This document shows positions 5,757 through 6,009 of a stretch of DNA of 6,009 bases, piece by piece. Each line of letters starts with the position of its first letter. Within the stretch, counting starts at the first letter, position 1. Origin of the DNA: Lachnospiraceae bacterium UBA7480 (lineage in GTDB: Bacteria; Bacillota; Clostridia; Lachnospirales; Lachnospiraceae); the NCBI GenBank assembly GCA_002479655.1, contig DLOQ01000031.1:13880-19888 (forward strand), given 5' to 3'. The notes beneath the pieces are model-generated. The model had not been told where the DNA came from, made no database searches, and saw only the letters and a list, made by a program, of their open reading frames with translations. The position numbers were made by a program, and so were the translations under genes.

Positions 5757-5873
5757 ATGTATAAAACAGACGATGCTTATGTTGATATCATGTGTTGTTG
5801 CAGGATGTTGTTTACCCGGGCATGCCAAAATGGTCAGGTGCATTTGTCTGCTTTGTGTTGTACCAATATATGA
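5757..5873 (+). CDS. Cysteine-rich 38-residue leader peptide (putative attenuator ORF)
   Basis: This small ORF starts at ATG 5757 and ends with TGA at 5871-5873. The peptide has six cysteines in 38 residues: Cys13-Cys14-Cys15 (in DIMCCCRM), Cys23, and Cys34-Cys35 near the end (SALCCTNI). It has no signal peptide, CxxC pattern or recognisable domain. It has a promoter and ribosome binding site of its own, and an intrinsic terminator begins 34 bases after its stop. The Cys run sits 13 bases before a segment that can pair with the terminator's 5' arm. This is the arrangement of a ribosome-mediated attenuation leader such as trpL or hisL, here reading charged tRNA-Cys. Polycysteine leader ORFs acting this way are known in mycobacteria; I know of no named clostridial family. 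Alternatives are a small metal- or thiol-binding protein, or a non-coding leader. The controlled gene would lie beyond the right edge. Confidence 0.65.
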   Translation: MYKTDDAYVDIMCCCRMLFTRACQNGQVHLSALCCTNI

Positions 5874-5911
5874 CATTTCAAGATAAAATGCTATATTGCC
5901 ATTTGTCCGGG
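5815..5911 (+). promoter_or_regulatory. Putative antiterminator pairing
   Basis: CCCGGGCA at 5815-5822 can pair with TGTCCGGG at 5904-5911 (8 bp, one G-U). After a six-base bulge on one side, AATGG at 5829-5833 can pair with CCATT at 5899-5903. The 3' partner includes the 5' arm of the terminator (5907-5912), so the two structures exclude each other. The pairing was found by eye; no energy was calculated. Confidence 0.5.
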
Positions 5912-5935
5912 AACTGATCAGTATCCCGGGTTTTT
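5907..5935 (+). terminator. Intrinsic terminator after the leader ORF (attenuator)
   Basis: CCGGGA (5907-5912) pairs with TCCCGG (5924-5929). Inside it ACT (5913-5915) can pair with AGT (5920-5922) around a GATC loop with one bulged A. TTTTT follows at 5931-5935, completing the form of a Rho-independent terminator. It starts 34 bases after the leader stop codon. It could simply end a short transcript, but the alternative pairing upstream suggests a conditional role. Confidence 0.8.
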
Positions 5936-6009
5936 GTATTCAAATTTCATATATAAGAAAAAAGTATTGCCATATATGGTAGAAAAAGAGCATTCCTATA
6001 GAGAATGAA
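5936..6009. other. AT-rich tail, no gene seen
   Basis: The 74 bases after the terminator contain no start codon with a ribosome binding site. Two small inverted repeats are visible: CCATATATGG at 5970-5979, and CATTC (5991-5995) with GAATG (6003-6007). If the attenuator is real this is the 5' leader of the regulated gene; otherwise it may be ordinary intergenic DNA. Confidence 0.5.

Noticed and set aside
1..6009. CRISPR array, insertion sequence, tRNA or rRNA
   Set aside because: No repeat-spacer periodicity, transposase, terminal inverted repeats or tRNA-like cloverleaf was seen; the region reads as housekeeping DNA.

Overview
The window looks like chromosomal DNA from a Gram-positive anaerobe of the class Clostridia, most likely a Lachnospiraceae-type gut bacterium. 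This rests on the moderately AT-rich composition, strong AAAGGAG-type ribosome binding sites, textbook TTGACA/TATAAT promoters, and the character of the proteins (NifU-like scaffold, clostridial-type MnmA with a GCCGLSAVEDA segment). The assignment is by impression, not by search.

Left part (1-1601, plus strand): the 3' end of one ABC permease gene, a complete second permease gene and an ATPase gene. They overlap or abut, so they are the tail of an operon for a polar amino-acid importer. The solute-binding protein and the start of the first permease lie outside the window. The substrate cannot be read from sequence.

Middle (5489 down to 1623, minus strand): a sulfur block of cysK (cysteine synthase), mnmA (tRNA U34 2-thiolase), iscS/nifS (cysteine desulfurase) and iscU/nifU (Fe-S scaffold). 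CysK makes cysteine, IscS takes its sulfur as persulfide, and MnmA and IscU are the two natural acceptors (tRNA thiolation and Fe-S cluster assembly). A hairpin after cysK suggests cysK is at least partly a separate transcript. mnmA-iscS-iscU are tightly spaced and look co-transcribed. The block converges on the transporter operon with only 21 bp between stop codons.

Right part (5490-6009): a divergent control region and a small gene. To the left, cysK has a perfect TTGACA-17-TATAAT promoter. To the right, a second TTGACA promoter drives a 38-codon ORF with a good ribosome binding site. It encodes a peptide with six cysteines, including Cys-Cys-Cys and Cys-Cys. The ORF is followed by an intrinsic terminator, and a segment just after the CCC codons can pair with the 5' arm of that terminator. 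This has the form of a cysteine-responsive ribosome-mediated attenuator for a gene beyond the right edge, and is the most interesting item here. A related 17-bp palindromic motif occurs in both divergent promoter regions and may be a shared (Rrf2-type?) operator.
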